DNA of 64,000 nucleotides from Trematomus loennbergii (taxonomy: Eukaryota; Chordata; Actinopteri; Perciformes; Nototheniidae): positions 2,048,501 to 2,112,500 of the forward strand of contig JAAOOA010000011.1 of NCBI GenBank assembly GCA_012861695.1, in the 5' to 3' direction. The translations under genes and the position numbers were made by a program. The notes under the pieces are model-generated. The model was not told where the DNA came from. It was given only the letters and a program-made list of their open reading frames with translations, and searched no databases. Shown piece by piece: positions 45,227 to 55,764 of this stretch; within the stretch, counting starts at the first letter, position 1; each line of letters starts with the position of its first letter.

Positions 45227-46371
45227 CCTCTTAAGGACGAGGGGGGCCCCCCATGTTTTTTTTTCGAGACTGTGTCTCAGGGCTTCTTAACATTTATGAA
45301 ACTATTAATGTGTAGCACCAGACGGGAAGAATCTCAGCTAACTGAAGATATGAACCATTTTTACCAAAACAAAACACAAGGGTAATACCAAGCCTCTGAA
45401 TTAGCACTAAGCGAAAAAATGCTAACGCACTTAGCACAGAACTCAAGGTAAAGATACCCTTATTACTTATCGTAACTGCACATACAATATATCCGATTAA
45501 AGCTGAGACTCCACAGATTATATAGGTATAGTATCATCACTGAGCGATCCGAACTCGCGACAGGGGAAGCAAACACAGACATCACAACACGTACCTTTAC
45601 GGAGCTTTTACGGGAGATCGTCTCACCGTAGCTGTCAATCTGATCAAAAGATGTGTTCAATGGCATTAAAACGAGAAAAAACGCGGCTGAATCGGTTGAT
45701 CCATAGGTTGATAATGTGTCTGTCGCTTTGAAAAAATTATTTATAATCCATAATTCCATTTTTATGTAAAAATCTGAGAAAAAAGTTAGCTGCTAATGGT
45801 AGTGTATGCAGCTTCCGGTTTTGGCCACGCGTCACTCTCACTCTTTATTTGTTAACGTGTTGGTGTGTGTAGAACTTTCCCTCGATTCCATTGGCTCTAG
45901 CGGTTATAAAGAGATTTCATTCTTCAAAATCGACCAAGGGGGGCCAGAGATATGGAAATCCACCCAAATGACCCCAGAAGTGTTTTTTGTGTGCTAAATC
46001 TCTAAAAAGGTCCAATGTCACTTGTTTTGCATCAATCTTGATACAGGGTACTTATTATATGTTGTACTTTGAATTCCTAAAGCTTTTAGTCTACTAACCC
46101 ATCATCCAAGGGTAGTTTTCACTATAAGTAAAACATAATTTTTGGACGGACACTATAATTTACAGTTTTTTACTATGTTCAATGTGAATTTTCTTTAAAA
46201 TAAAAAACATCTATATTGATTCTGACTTTTCTACATCCAACTCACAGGTTTATCATTGCTTTGAGAAAAAATTATTAATTTACCCCTTTTAGAAGTGAAG
46301 ATATAGTCATTTGTTCTGGGAATGTCATTTTCGAGCCTGAGACCTGAAAAACAGGCTTGGGGCTTAACTGG
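45227..46371. mobile_element. TTAA MITE, CCTGTTAAGCC family, copy D nested in copy C
   Basis: It starts CCTCTTAAGGACG after TTAA at 45223-45226, in the middle of copy C's CTTTAAA region. It runs collinear with copies A and E, but the shared right end has copy C's variant terminus rather than a partner for CCTC, so the two tails appear merged. Confidence 0.75.
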
Positions 46372-46859
46372 TTTTAAGTGATGGTCACTCCTTTCCGGTA
46401 TCATGTCATGCTCTCAGAGCATGGTAACGTTACCATGAAACGCCTCTGCCCAACCAGTTGGTGCTCAAGACATGATGCAATTGCTGCCCTTAGATACCGG
46501 TATGTAGATATCATGAAAGCTCTAACTAGAATCGCTCTGGTCAGCGAAAAGAGGCAGGAACGGGACGAAGCTACAGCCCTAAAAAAACATGTAAAAATTC
46601 AGCTTTATTTTTCTTGTCGTACAACAAACAAAAATACTGGAAAACATGAATGCAGGCAAAGGATGTAGACATCCACAAAGCTGTTGGTCTCCTCCAAACA
46701 CAATCCAGGCCCTATCTGCATACCGAGATGACTTTGACCAGGTCAAACGCACCGCTCAAAATCTTGCTGAGAGATGGGGAGCGCAGAGCGAGTTCACGGA
46801 AATTCGCAAAAGAAGGATGAAACGCCACTTCGATGAACTCAGTCAAGATGAGAGGCTTA

Positions 46860-47307
46860 TGCTGCGTTCACACCGGACGCTATGCGAATATTCGCATCGC
46901 TCCAATCGCTCAAGTTTCACCGCGGCTTGCAGTTTGTTTTATTGCGTCATTCAGAACAGACATACCGTTGACACGCCGCGCCGTTGACGGACAGTTTGAG
47001 GTTGTTTACACTTCCATGCAAGATCGTTTTGGTTATTTCTGTCCTTGACTATGGAGGATATAACAACTATTGCTGCTTTGTACCTTCTGTGGAAGTCCTA
47101 CAAACGTAGCAACAAACGCCGTCGTGTCTGGGTTCACAATGTAATCAAGCGTTGCGCACTGCGCCTGGATGACTGCCGTTTCCAGCAGTATTTTAGGATG
47201 ACCTGTGTCCAGTTTGAGGATCTTTTAGCTCGGGTTGGTGACAGGATTTCCCAGATGGACACATACTACAGGCGTTCCCTCTCAGCTGCGGAGCGCCTGT
47301 CCATATT
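46860..47307 (+). mobile_element. PIF/Harbinger element, 5' part
   Basis: TTA at 46857-46859 then TGCTGCGTTCACACCGGACG, a Harbinger-type end, inserted in the hAT transposase. ATGCGAATATTCGCAT-type palindromic subterminal sequence follows. It is cut at 47308 by a MITE; no right end seen. Confidence 0.7.
47051..47307 (+). pseudogene. PIF/Harbinger nuclease-transposase N-terminus
   Basis: ATG at 47051 begins MEDITTIAALYLLWKSYKR, then RRRVWVHNV, FQQYFRMTCVQFEDLLARVG and MDTYYRRSLSAAERLSI. W-V-H-x-x followed by the F-R-M-x-x-x-x-F-x-x-LL motif and T-x-x-R-x-x-(I/L)-x-x-x-x-RL is the N-terminal helical region of HARBI1-like nucleases. The DDE catalytic part lies beyond the interrupting MITE and is not in the window. 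The frame up to that point is open, so this may be a fairly young copy. Confidence 0.83.
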
Positions 47308-47628
47308 GGGGCTTTCACACCAACGCGGTTCCAGGGCCGGTTCGGAGCTAGAGCCTGAAAAGCACCGGTTATTCCTGTTCACACCGCAGCGGAGCCGCCT
47401 CTAAGCTCCGGAATCCGGTTTGTTTCAAGCACAAAAAAATTGTCGGTCTAGAAGCAAGAACCGCATACGTCACACTTACGTCGCGAGATTAACCTGAGCT
47501 AACAGTTAAAGGCGAATACGGCAAATAAAAGTTGTAACAAGCAGTAGCGCTGAGCAAAGTGACTAGAACGCAACCACACACTTGTAAAAAAAAAACACAC
47601 TTTATAAAGTCAGGCACCAGGCTTCGTG
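47308..47628 (+). mobile_element. GGCTTT-ended MITE, copy 2 (uninterrupted, truncated)
   Basis: GGGGCTTTCACACCAACGCG at the left. It matches, in reverse complement, the interrupted copy at 26822-27969, including the single TTAA where that copy bears an 834-bp insertion. The right end near GCCTGGTGC/TGGTGC is not well defined. Confidence 0.7.
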
Positions 47629-47688
47629 TGATTCTGTTTATTTGTACCTTACTTTGACCATCCGTTCGCTGTTATTGATCATTGTGGA

Positions 47689-48180
47689 GCAACCCAGTCT
47701 CACGGCATTTCGTGTTATAGTCACGACATTTAATCTATTGATTCGACAAGATTTTCCCCTTTTTTTCGTGTCACACAGAACGATTTTAAAAGCAATGTAT
47801 TTCTATTGGTAGTGTGTTTCGTGCCTGCACCACGTCTTTTTGTCCGGTCGGGTCTTGGAAGACCCGAAGCTGTGGGGTTCATAAAAACATTTTCTTACTC
47901 AATATCAAGCCACGATTATTGTTTTTATTTTAAATCATATAATGTCTGACTTTTTTTGCCGTCCGTGAGGAAAATAAATGGGGCTCAGAGCCTCAGAATA
48001 CTGAAATCTGTATTTTTAAATCTTTTTTTCCTTCTAATTTGTTATTCTTTTCTAAATAACACACTGTTATTTACTCAACAATAACACACAATTATCCTTG
48101 TTTTTATTTATTTGTTTAATTCTATAATATTGGCCTTTTTTGGCATCTGTCAGGAACTGAATTTCAAAATAAAGTAACAG
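47689..48180 (+). repeat. Possible further CAACC-type element (CAACCCAGTCTCACGG)
   Basis: CAACCCAGTCTCACGGCATT followed by CGTGCCTGCACCACG recalls the foldback arms (CAACCTGGTCTCACC then GTGTCTGCACCACG). No opposite end or duplication found. Confidence 0.4.
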
Positions 48181-48599
48181 GAAACAGACCTAGGCCTTTA
48201 AGGGACATTTCGAACAAAACTTTGAAATCGAACGAAACCACGGCAGACTATCCAAAACTGGACTCGAACGGGACCAGCCCCCAGAACTACACATGCTGGC
48301 TATAGAGTGGCGAAATCCCTCCCCTTCCGGTGGACCTCCATGGGACCTTATTTCGGAAAAAATATGTATTGAAGTCAATGGAGAGAGAAAGATTATCTTT
48401 TGATCCCGTTTGAATTGTGCCATGAATTACACATATGATGTTTGTCAATTTAAAAGATAATTTTGCAAGTCAAAAAAATAAAAATGTGTCGTAAAACTGT
48501 AACACGTTTTTTTGTGTGAAACGCTCAATGAACTACATCTCTTGCACAACAACACACGTCACCAAGATGGCCGTCACTACTGTCTTTAAAAACTGACAT
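48181..48599. other. Non-coding, probable dispersed repeat
   Basis: No gene. GGACATTTCGAACAAAACTT and AAGTCAATGGAGAGAGAAAG look like repeat-derived text, but no ends were found. Confidence 0.4.
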
Positions 48600-49268
48600 T
48601 AAAAAAATATATATTTTTTTTAAATATATATATTTTTAATATTATTTTTGTTATATTTTTCCTTAGTTTTACCAAAAAAAAAACTTGATTTAATAAAATA
48701 ACATTTCCAAAGAAATAAATCCTTCGAATTTGCCTGTTCAGTCTCTGTTTGAATGTAAAGGGTTACATGAAAGAAGCTCATCTGGCCCTCTCTGCGATTC
48801 ACAGAGGGCCCGCTATAGTAACTGAACGAGAGAGTAATGTCAAATGACAGTACAATTGACCAATCATATCTTCCCTCTAAATGGGTGGGTTTTATTATCA
48901 CGGACTTTATGACAAGTTCCGCCCGCTGTGAAACTTTTCTTGTTTCCATAGCAACAACAACTTCCTGTCAACAGCGTGAACTCGCCTTCAAAATAAAAGC
49001 ATGCCAAATTACACTTAAGACACAACTGCAACGAAAGTAACAAACACAATGCAATATGCTTTTCAATGTCAAAGAACACAAATTGGGTTCACAGGTGTTG
49101 TTTTGTGTGGTAGAGGGTCGCTGTCATTGATGCGTTTTGCACCCTGGGCCGTTGTTTTGATATTCCGCTGAAGTATACGCTGTGACGTAATAACTCTTTT
49201 TTTTTTTTTTTTCGAGGGAAGGGGTGGGGGTCAGAGGACCTAGGTATAAAGCTCACGGCTCGCCACTG
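48600..49268 (-). mobile_element. hAT element (CAGTGGCGAGCCGTGAG), second copy
   Basis: Reverse complement of the 30218-35495 element without the LINE. The right end is GCTCACGGCTCGCCACTG; the opposite terminus is lost (sequence stops at an AT-rich stretch near 48600). It preserves the empty LINE site (TCATTGATGCGTTTTGC, about 49125-49140). Confidence 0.87.
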
Positions 49269-49343
49269 GGTGTGACAGTACTCTTCAAAGGGTTCACGAA
49301 ATATGACTACTACTCTTACTGTTTAACATTTTGGGTTACTTAA

Positions 49344-49690
49344 AGTGGACCTATCATGCTATATTTAAATGATATATTGTAGGGCCATACCTATATAAGG
49401 TATATTTATACGTTTCTGTTTTCAAAATACCAAACAGATCATGCATTTTAGCCATGCCTCATTTCGCTCTATTTGCTGTTCTCCAGCCCTGTTTTTGCAG
49501 GGGCTGATTCTGTGAGCTGCAGCTGACCACGCCCCCCTGCAGGAGAGGGGAGCGCGCTCTGATCAAGTCAGAAGAGGGGGAGAAAAATAGATCTCCGTCC
49601 TCCGTGTTTTATTATAGCCTATTATTATATAGAGTTGTTATTCATTTGTTTTAAAACTCAATAAATAACAAAGAAGACCTTTGACCGGCA
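49344..49690 (+). mobile_element. TTAA-target element (AGTGGACCTATCATGC), 5' part
   Basis: TTAA at 49340-49343 followed by AGTGGACCTATCATGC, the same layout as the element starting at 6919. No right end identified. Confidence 0.55.
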
Positions 49691-49814
49691 CTTTTCTAGT
49701 TTTGTCCGGAAGATTTAAACTTTAACGGACATCTTGACCGGCGAAAGAAAACCTAACTGAAACTCTGCCGCACGGTCCCCTCGTTCCTTGGAAGAGGCGG
49801 AGAGGTGGGTGTTT

Positions 49815-50031
49815 GTCACTCGGACACTCCTTGGGTGACTCGGACTTGGACTCGGACTCGAACACAGGTAGTGATGACTCGGACTCGGACTCGACTCGGA
49901 CACTCCTTGGGTGACTCGGACTTGGACTCGGACTCGACTACGACTCTCCCTTGGTGACTCGGACTCGGACTCGAAGAGTGGTGACTCGAGAGTGACTTGG
50001 ACTCGTGAATTGGTGACTTGACTACAACACT
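49815..50031. repeat. GGACTC hexamer array ending in a hAT-like terminus
   Basis: Many GACTCGGACT / GGACTTGGACTC units, then GTGACTTGACTACAACACTG, which looks like the right end of a CAGTGTTGTAGTC-type hAT element. Larger periodic blocks (ACTCCTTGGGTGACTCGG) repeat twice. Confidence 0.75.
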
Positions 50032-50109
50032 GTTATTAGATAATCTCCCCTTCGCTCAGGGTGGGTTGAGGGGTCTGGCCGTTTATTTTATTTAGAGAGT
50101 CTTTCTTAA

Positions 50110-51276
50110 CCTGTTACGCACCATCCCCCCGGTACCGGGCGGATAAACGCGTCATTTGCAGGAAACAACGTCTAAGGAATCTTAATATTTAATAAACTAT
50201 GAATGTTTTATATCCATGTAACGGGAAGAAACTCAGCTAACTGATCTTTTAAATTTTTTTTCTCCAAAAAAACCCCACAATGCTAACACTCAGCCTCTGA
50301 ATTATCCACGAGCGAAAAAAATGTAACCTATCTCTGCAACTAAACTCACAATAACTCCCTTATTACTTATCCTAGATGCACAGCCAACCACTCGTTTTGG
50401 GTGTCCTGGAGACACAGAATCGTTTGGTGCCCACCTCAACACTCAGTGATAAACATTTGCGACGCTATAAACGAAAGCGTACATCATAACATGTGGAGCT
50501 AGGTAGCTAGAAACGCTAACATGGCTTACCTTGGTCAAAACTGGTCTTCAATGGCATTAAAACGGTAAAAAAACGATGCTGCAGTTAATCCATAGGTTAA
50601 TCCAATGTGTCTGTGTACTCTTTGAAATTATTTCTGATAATCCATAAGCAATAAAACTGCTTTTTCGTTTCCAAATGTCAGAGCCAGAGATCGGTCCACT
50701 CTGCTGCACATTTACATGCGCGCAGCCCCCACCTTTTCTCTTCACAACGTGTGTGTGTGGGGGCCTCCCCCTTCGATTCTATTGGCTCTAACGGTCAGAA
50801 AGAGGTGTCAACCATACAAATCAAGCAAGGGGGCCAGAGATATGGAAAAAAATACATTTTCACCCAAATCACCTCAGAGGTGGAGTGGTTTTGGCTAAAC
50901 CTCTCTAAAAAGGTCAAATGTCACTTGTTTTGCATCAATCTTGATACAGGGTACTTATTATATGTTGTACTTTGGATTCCTAAAGCTTTTAGTCTACTAA
51001 TCCATCATCCAAGGGTAGTTTTCACTATCTGTAAAAAGAATTTTTGGACGGACACTATAATTTACAGTTTTTTACTATGTAAAATCTGAATTTTCTTTAA
51101 AATAAAAAACATCTATATTGATTCTGACACTTCTACATCCAACTCACAGATGTAACCTTGCTTTGATAAAAATAAATTATTCATATAACCCTTTTAGAAG
51201 TTAAGTTGTAGTCATTTGTTTTGGGCATGTCATTTTCGAGCCTGAAACATGAAAAACAGGCTTGGTGCTTAACAGG
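50110..51276. mobile_element. TTAA MITE, CCTGTTAAGCC family, copy E (complete)
   Basis: TTAA at 50106-50109 and 51277-51280; ends CCTGTTACGCACC and GGTGCTTAACAGG. 1167 bp, collinear with copy A. Non-coding. Confidence 0.92.
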
Positions 51277-51489
51277 TTAATATTTTTCTTCCAAGAGTAG
51301 CTCGATGCTGATCCCCGTGAGGCCGGGGTTCTCTGATTCCAAAGACCCAGAGGCAAGCAGGAGAACCAATCAGAATCAAAGACTTCTGTCCAGGTGTACT
51401 GTATCTTTAAAACTGTCTGATTCTATCATTTTGTGTTTTTCTTAAGATAAGAGTTAGCCTATATTGCATTCTCACATTAACTATTTCAT

Positions 51490-52380
51490 TTTTGAAAGTT
51501 AGAATGTATAAGGTGCAGAACGGTACCAAACACTTGGTGTCAACCATTGTGAATAATACCCAAGCGGCAAACTCTGGGGCAGAGGCGGGAAGCCCATAAG
51601 GAAGTGCCCAAAATGCAGTTCATCTATTGGCCGATAGGGGATGGCAGCAGAAAGGAGCAATTTCCATAGACCCCCATGTTAAAATGCCCAACTTTACAGC
51701 AGAAATAAACATGTTTCTACCCCTGGATGCAATAAAACGTATTCTGGACATAGTTAGATTCCACCTTCAATGGATTGGGGAGAGAATGTTTTTATAACGC
51801 ACCCTTTAGTTGTATTAAAGGTGGGGTAGGTAAGTTTGAGAAACCGGCTCGAGATACACTTTTTGTTATATTCCATGGAATGCTCTTAACATCCCGATAG
51901 CAATGAATATCTTAAGTGCTTTGACAAAAAATCCATACAAAAATTTCATCTGGGAAGCCGTAGTACTGTAAAAAGTACGACCAATCATTTTAGCCGGCCC
52001 GGCTAAAATAACTGGATGGCCTACCTGCCTGTCAGCCTTCCATCTGTGCACAAACTTATCTCGTGCCCTCATTGGTCATGTGCGCGTTCGTGTGTGTTGG
52101 AGGAGGGGCTCTATAAGGAAGTGGCAGATTTTCTCCGGTTGTGTATTTTCAAATTCTAGCGATCTCGAGCCGGTTTCTCAAACTTACCTACCCCACCTTT
52201 AAGTCTTAAAGCTTTTGCATAAATTAGGGCGTGGTCACCTTGAGTGACAGGTCTCTGCGGTGACTGCTGCTTCTAGCTTTCTGTCTCTCTGCTAGCTCCG
52301 TTAGCTCTGTTAGCTCCAGGATGCTACAGGGGCTCAGATGCTCGGCTGATCCAGGGAACATAACTTGAACTCTGACGTGT
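51490..52380 (+). repeat. Interspersed repeat interrupted by a TTAA MITE
   Basis: GGAGCAATTTCCATAGACCC, ATGCCCAACTTTACAGCAGA, then after the MITE TTTTGCATAAATTAGGGCGTG and CTTGAGTGACAGGTCTCTGC are blocks I recognise as a very common fish repeat. It appears to lead into the exon-like unit at 52.4 kb. Confidence 0.6.
51819..52198 (-). mobile_element. TTAA MITE, AGGTGGGGTAGGTAA family, copy 2
   Basis: Inverted ends AGGTGGGGTAGGTAAG and CTTACCTACCCCACCT with TTAA at 51815-51818 and 52199-52202. Reverse orientation relative to 39067-39445; 380 bp. Confidence 0.94.
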
Positions 52381-52436
52381 TTTTGTTGGTTGTTGGTGCC
52401 TGGGTGGAGTATTCTTCATTTAAATATCGGACTTAT

Positions 52437-52482
52437 CTTATGGCTCTGCGGTTAAAACAGACCGTCCCTGAATGCAGTTTCT
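52437..52482 (+). other. Exon-like segment 1 with consensus donor
   Basis: ATGGCTCTGCGG opens a 15-codon frame (MALRLKQTVPECSFF) ending in G|GTAAGTG, a near-perfect donor. Joined to segment 2 it would stop after 17 more codons. It could equally be a 5' UTR exon. The DNA just upstream is shared with the unit at 15.37 kb. Confidence 0.35.
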
Positions 52483-53352
52483 TCGGTAAGTGAAATTCAA
52501 GCACTTTATTTCTTAATGGTCTTACATTGAGCTACGAGCGAGAGGAAGCTACATCTGTGCTAATGTTAGCACAGAGTGTTAAAACATAATAGAGAAGTGT
52601 AAAACATCAAGAAGGATTATACTGTAGAACAAAAGGCTTCTGTGTGACTGTGAGGTTGGTAAATAAGGTCATCCTAGTACATTAGTTAGTTTGCTAGTTA
52701 GGTAACTATGCATTGTTATTGTTGATTTAAATTCGCTATACTCGACGATGCAGACAGCTAACGTCACAGTAGTGTTGAAGAGCAGCAGACTGTACATGAG
52801 ATTAACCTCACTATAAGATCTGTGTAGCTGAAAAATATGAATCTCACATTTCCAGATGGTTCCAGAAATAACGTTAACGTAGATATTACAATATGGTTTG
52901 TTGAGCTGGAGTTGATTATTGAAGCTTACTGGTTAACGCTACCATCATAATAAACGAACGAACCCAAACTTTGTTGTTTTTATTAATATTATTACGTTAC
53001 GTTATGTGTGCTTCTGTGACAATTAAGCTTATTCATTGCATCACATTTGTTAAATATGTTTGTCTTTTACCCTTACGTGTGTGTTACAAATGAATGTGAA
53101 TATGGCATAGGACACATATTTAATTTGACTGTGTCATGAAAAACTATTCCAAAATAACAGTAAAATAAAAAGGACCCCAACTAGACAATAATACACAATC
53201 CAACTGATAAGATACAGTAAGGGCTGTGATATCCAGCACTTTTTTTAAGGATAATCAAAAAGATTATGACATGACGTTTGCATGTAAAAAAGTCGTGACT
53301 CCAACACATTGTTACTCTACATATATATATCTGTTTGTTTAAAGTTTCCAGG

Positions 53353-53432
53353 TGATGCCGACAGACCAGAGGATGCTGACCACGAGAGACAGACCTATTC
53401 CTAACATCAGTGAACTTCAGCATGGACTCAAA
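53353..53432 (+). other. Exon-like segment 2
   Basis: Preceded by TTTAAAGTTTCCAG and ending CTCAAAG|GTACAAAG. One frame reads MPTDQRMLTTRDRPIPNISE then LQHGLK. It joins in phase to segment 3. Family not recognised. Confidence 0.35.
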
Positions 53433-53970
53433 GGTACAAAGACCCCTTTCATACTGTACAAAGAATCGAGAAATCAGTTACACTGATATACATGCCATTA
53501 CACATGACTAAATACTGACATCAGGGAAGTTGACTGTTCCTTCCATGCAAAAGGTTACATTTAGATTTTACCAAGCAACAAGCAACATGATTTTTTTGTC
53601 AGCTTTCACATGTCAATGTATTTAAGGCAATTATTATTTTACTTTGTGAAAATTACTACCATTTGTCTCTACATATTGTCTGGAAAACGTGGTAAAAGTG
53701 GTTCTTGCAGTGAGACAACCGAACAGCATGACACTACAGTTGCACTAAGTTCTGATAACAGTTGAATATTATTTAATAATAACATATATTTTAATGTTGA
53801 TTAACTGCAGACTGTTCATTCATAATCTGATTATCTTTGTAGTACAAAGGGATGAATTTAAAAAACACATTCAATAATTTTGTATTTATTTCGACAGCAC
53901 CTCTTTCATAAATAACACACTTGCTCTGCAATAATGTCATATGTTTTATGTTTCTTGTCATTTCTGTTAG

Positions 53971-54047
53971 GAAAGGACATACCTGAGGGACACAACTGCC
54001 TCACCGTTTTCTCCCAGGGGCAAGAAGAAAATGAAAAGCTGATATGA
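53971..54047 (+). other. Exon-like segment 3 with stop
   Basis: Acceptor TTTCTGTTAG, then (G)KDIPEGHNCLTVFSQGQEEN and EKLI with a TGA stop. Together with segment 2 this gives a 51-residue frame. No domain recognised, and no polyadenylation signal was identified with confidence. Confidence 0.35.
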
Positions 54048-54146
54048 GATTAAAGCAGTTAATTTAGTAATACTAAGAAACTACTCTTTTATTGTGAACA
54101 CAAAGATCTGCACACTGAATAGTGTGTCGTCAAACAGGACCATAAT

Positions 54147-54420
54147 TTGTTTGTGACAGCTGTGCCCAGTATGGGCTCACAGATGCAGTTAGGTGGTTTC
54201 TTCATCGGGCCTGGTCCTCCTCCCAGAGAAAGACCGCTCCACCTCAGTCCTCTCCAGCCAAACCCAAACCACAGACAGGACATCCGTCACACTGAGGTTT
54301 CTCCCAAAGTCCCTGCAGCTCTCTGGACACCACGCTGTCTCAATTGATCCACACTGTGATTATGAGAGGGGAACATGTGTGTAATAAATGCTTTAGACAA
54401 TAAGAAATATGAAGTTAACT
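54147..54420 (+). other. Exon-like/dispersed module shared with 16.25 kb
   Basis: After TTTGTTTGTGACAG a Pro-rich frame runs MGSQMQLGGFFIGPGPPPRE to about 54345. Its end (CTCTGGACACCACGCTGTCT, GATCCACACTGT) is shared with unit A at 16.25 kb, where the coding part is not preserved. Function unknown. Confidence 0.35.
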
Positions 54421-55760
54421 GTAAGGAGTGGCTCAGTCTTTTTAAATAAACAATACTATTACTGTATTTTAATATCTCACGTCTGAAAGTTTAATTTAAA
54501 AGAAGAAGAGGCACCTAAAATGAAGATTGTTATTTCAATACATTTAGTTGATGTTGTCTTTGTTGGGGAATCATTTCCCCTGGATGTCATCCTTCGCCCT
54601 CTGACACAGATGCCCAGCCTTGAGCAGCCGCTATCTCCCTTAAGGAGGGGCTGCCCTAGCATGTTGTTGTTGTTACCAGTTTGTGACCGGCAACTCTCTG
54701 TCAGAGATAGTTATTGTTGTGGGACACCTGGAACACATCCTTCTCGGGGTGTAGATGACCCCGAGCCATAAGCGACAACAAATGTGGTTCAGTGTCCTCA
54801 GCTGTTTAGTCTATCTATTGAATGTTGATTATTACACTCTGAACTAGTTAAAACCTGGAGCTACAGGAGGGTTCTTCAGAATTGATTGTGGCATCTCAAT
54901 CGTGTGGTCAGCTCGTGGCCCGTGACATGTCTTGTGAATTCTCCGGCCGAAGCTCCAAATAAACCGTCAGTGTTTGCCATCAAAGCTCCAGCTCTCCTCG
55001 TGTCTCTCTGAGTCCTGACTCCATCAAAGCTCCAGCTCTCCTCGGGTCTCTCTGAGTCCTGACTCCTATTGCTTCAGAAATTCTTTTTAATTGTTTAAAG
55101 TAAAGTAGATAGAACAGGTACTTAAGAGTTTTAATACAGTCTAGTTGCAGAGAAGCACTAACTAGCTACCATCACATGTTACTAAGCTTGACTTGAATTT
55201 ATTAAAAGTATAATTAAGTAACAGCAAAAATCAATAACTAAAAACATGCAAACATTTGAATCTTTGCTGGATCCACTGTTGAATTTACCACATATTATAT
55301 ATTTTTGAAACCTGAAGGCATTTTAAGATTGTATGCAATTATTATCCCAAAACTCAATACCTTAGATTATTATTGAAAGTTTTGCTGAATAGTTTCATGT
55401 TAACTTACCTTAAGCAACGTAAAACGTGCAGACCGGGAGCAACAGACGTAGGTTCTATCCTTATTGAATGAGCAGAATACAAACTATCAATGCAGGTCAG
55501 TATGGAGTTTCTCATATGTGGGTAAAGAAGAAGGAGGGAAGATTAGGGGAAAGGAGGGAGAAAATATTGATACCTAGAAGCCTCTATGGGCAGGAATGTG
55601 TGATGTCAATAAAGTGGGTTAGTGAACATGAGCAGCTTGTAGCTTAATATTGTTTCTTCCGTTTCTGCTGGCCTGTAAACAGTTTATCAACATATTCTGG
55701 AATAATTGACTTGCAATTACCAATAATCTGCTTCACACCCTAACCCACAAATACAAGCGT
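54421..55760. other. Non-coding, origin unclear
   Basis: No coding frame recognised. 54570-54780 is GC-balanced, and 54930-54985 has AATAAACCGTC in a context reminiscent of an LTR 3' region, but no TG...CA ends or duplication were found. Confidence 0.4.
54977..55064 (+). repeat. 44-bp tandem duplication
   Basis: CCATCAAAGCTCCAGCTCTC then CTCG(T/G)GTCTCTCTGAGTCC repeated twice with one difference. Confidence 0.93.
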
Positions 55761-55764
55761 TAGG

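Larger units (their letters stand above)
43090..46371. mobile_element. TTAA MITE, CCTGTTAAGCC family, copy C with three insertions
   Basis: TTAA at 43086-43089 followed by CCAGTTAAGCCC. The far end GGGCTTAACTGG at 46371 carries the matching variant (CCAG rather than CCTG), followed by TTTTAA. Inside are a solo LTR (43309), a Harbinger MITE (44333) and copy D (45227). It splits the hAT transposase. Confidence 0.8.
42945..46856 (+). pseudogene. ZMYM1-like hAT transposase, split by TTAA MITEs
   Basis: Part 1 (to 43085): EPLAKYVHCAAHNLNLTLND, SVRNIAELRQF, a stop, then DIVETLYTFFSQSI. In hAT transposases YVHC-x-AH-x-LNL is the conserved block around a catalytic residue. Part 2 (from about 46415): TMKRLCPTSWCSRHDAIAAL and RYVDIMKALTRIALVSEK, the expected continuation (K-R-L-x-x-T-R-W, with R changed to S here), then in another frame SAYRDDFDQVKRTAQNLAER, FTEIRKRRMKRHFDEL. 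The two parts are separated by 3.3 kb of TTAA MITEs with their own insertions. The downstream end is cut by a Harbinger element at 46860. No hATC domain remains. Confidence 0.83.

Noticed and set aside
46646..46987. 113-codon frame as one protein
   Set aside because: Its first half is a shifted hAT transposase remnant and its second half reads into the Harbinger terminal repeat.
54930..55064. LTR 3' end suggested by AATAAA and the 44-bp duplication
   Set aside because: No TG...CA boundaries, partner LTR or target duplication found.
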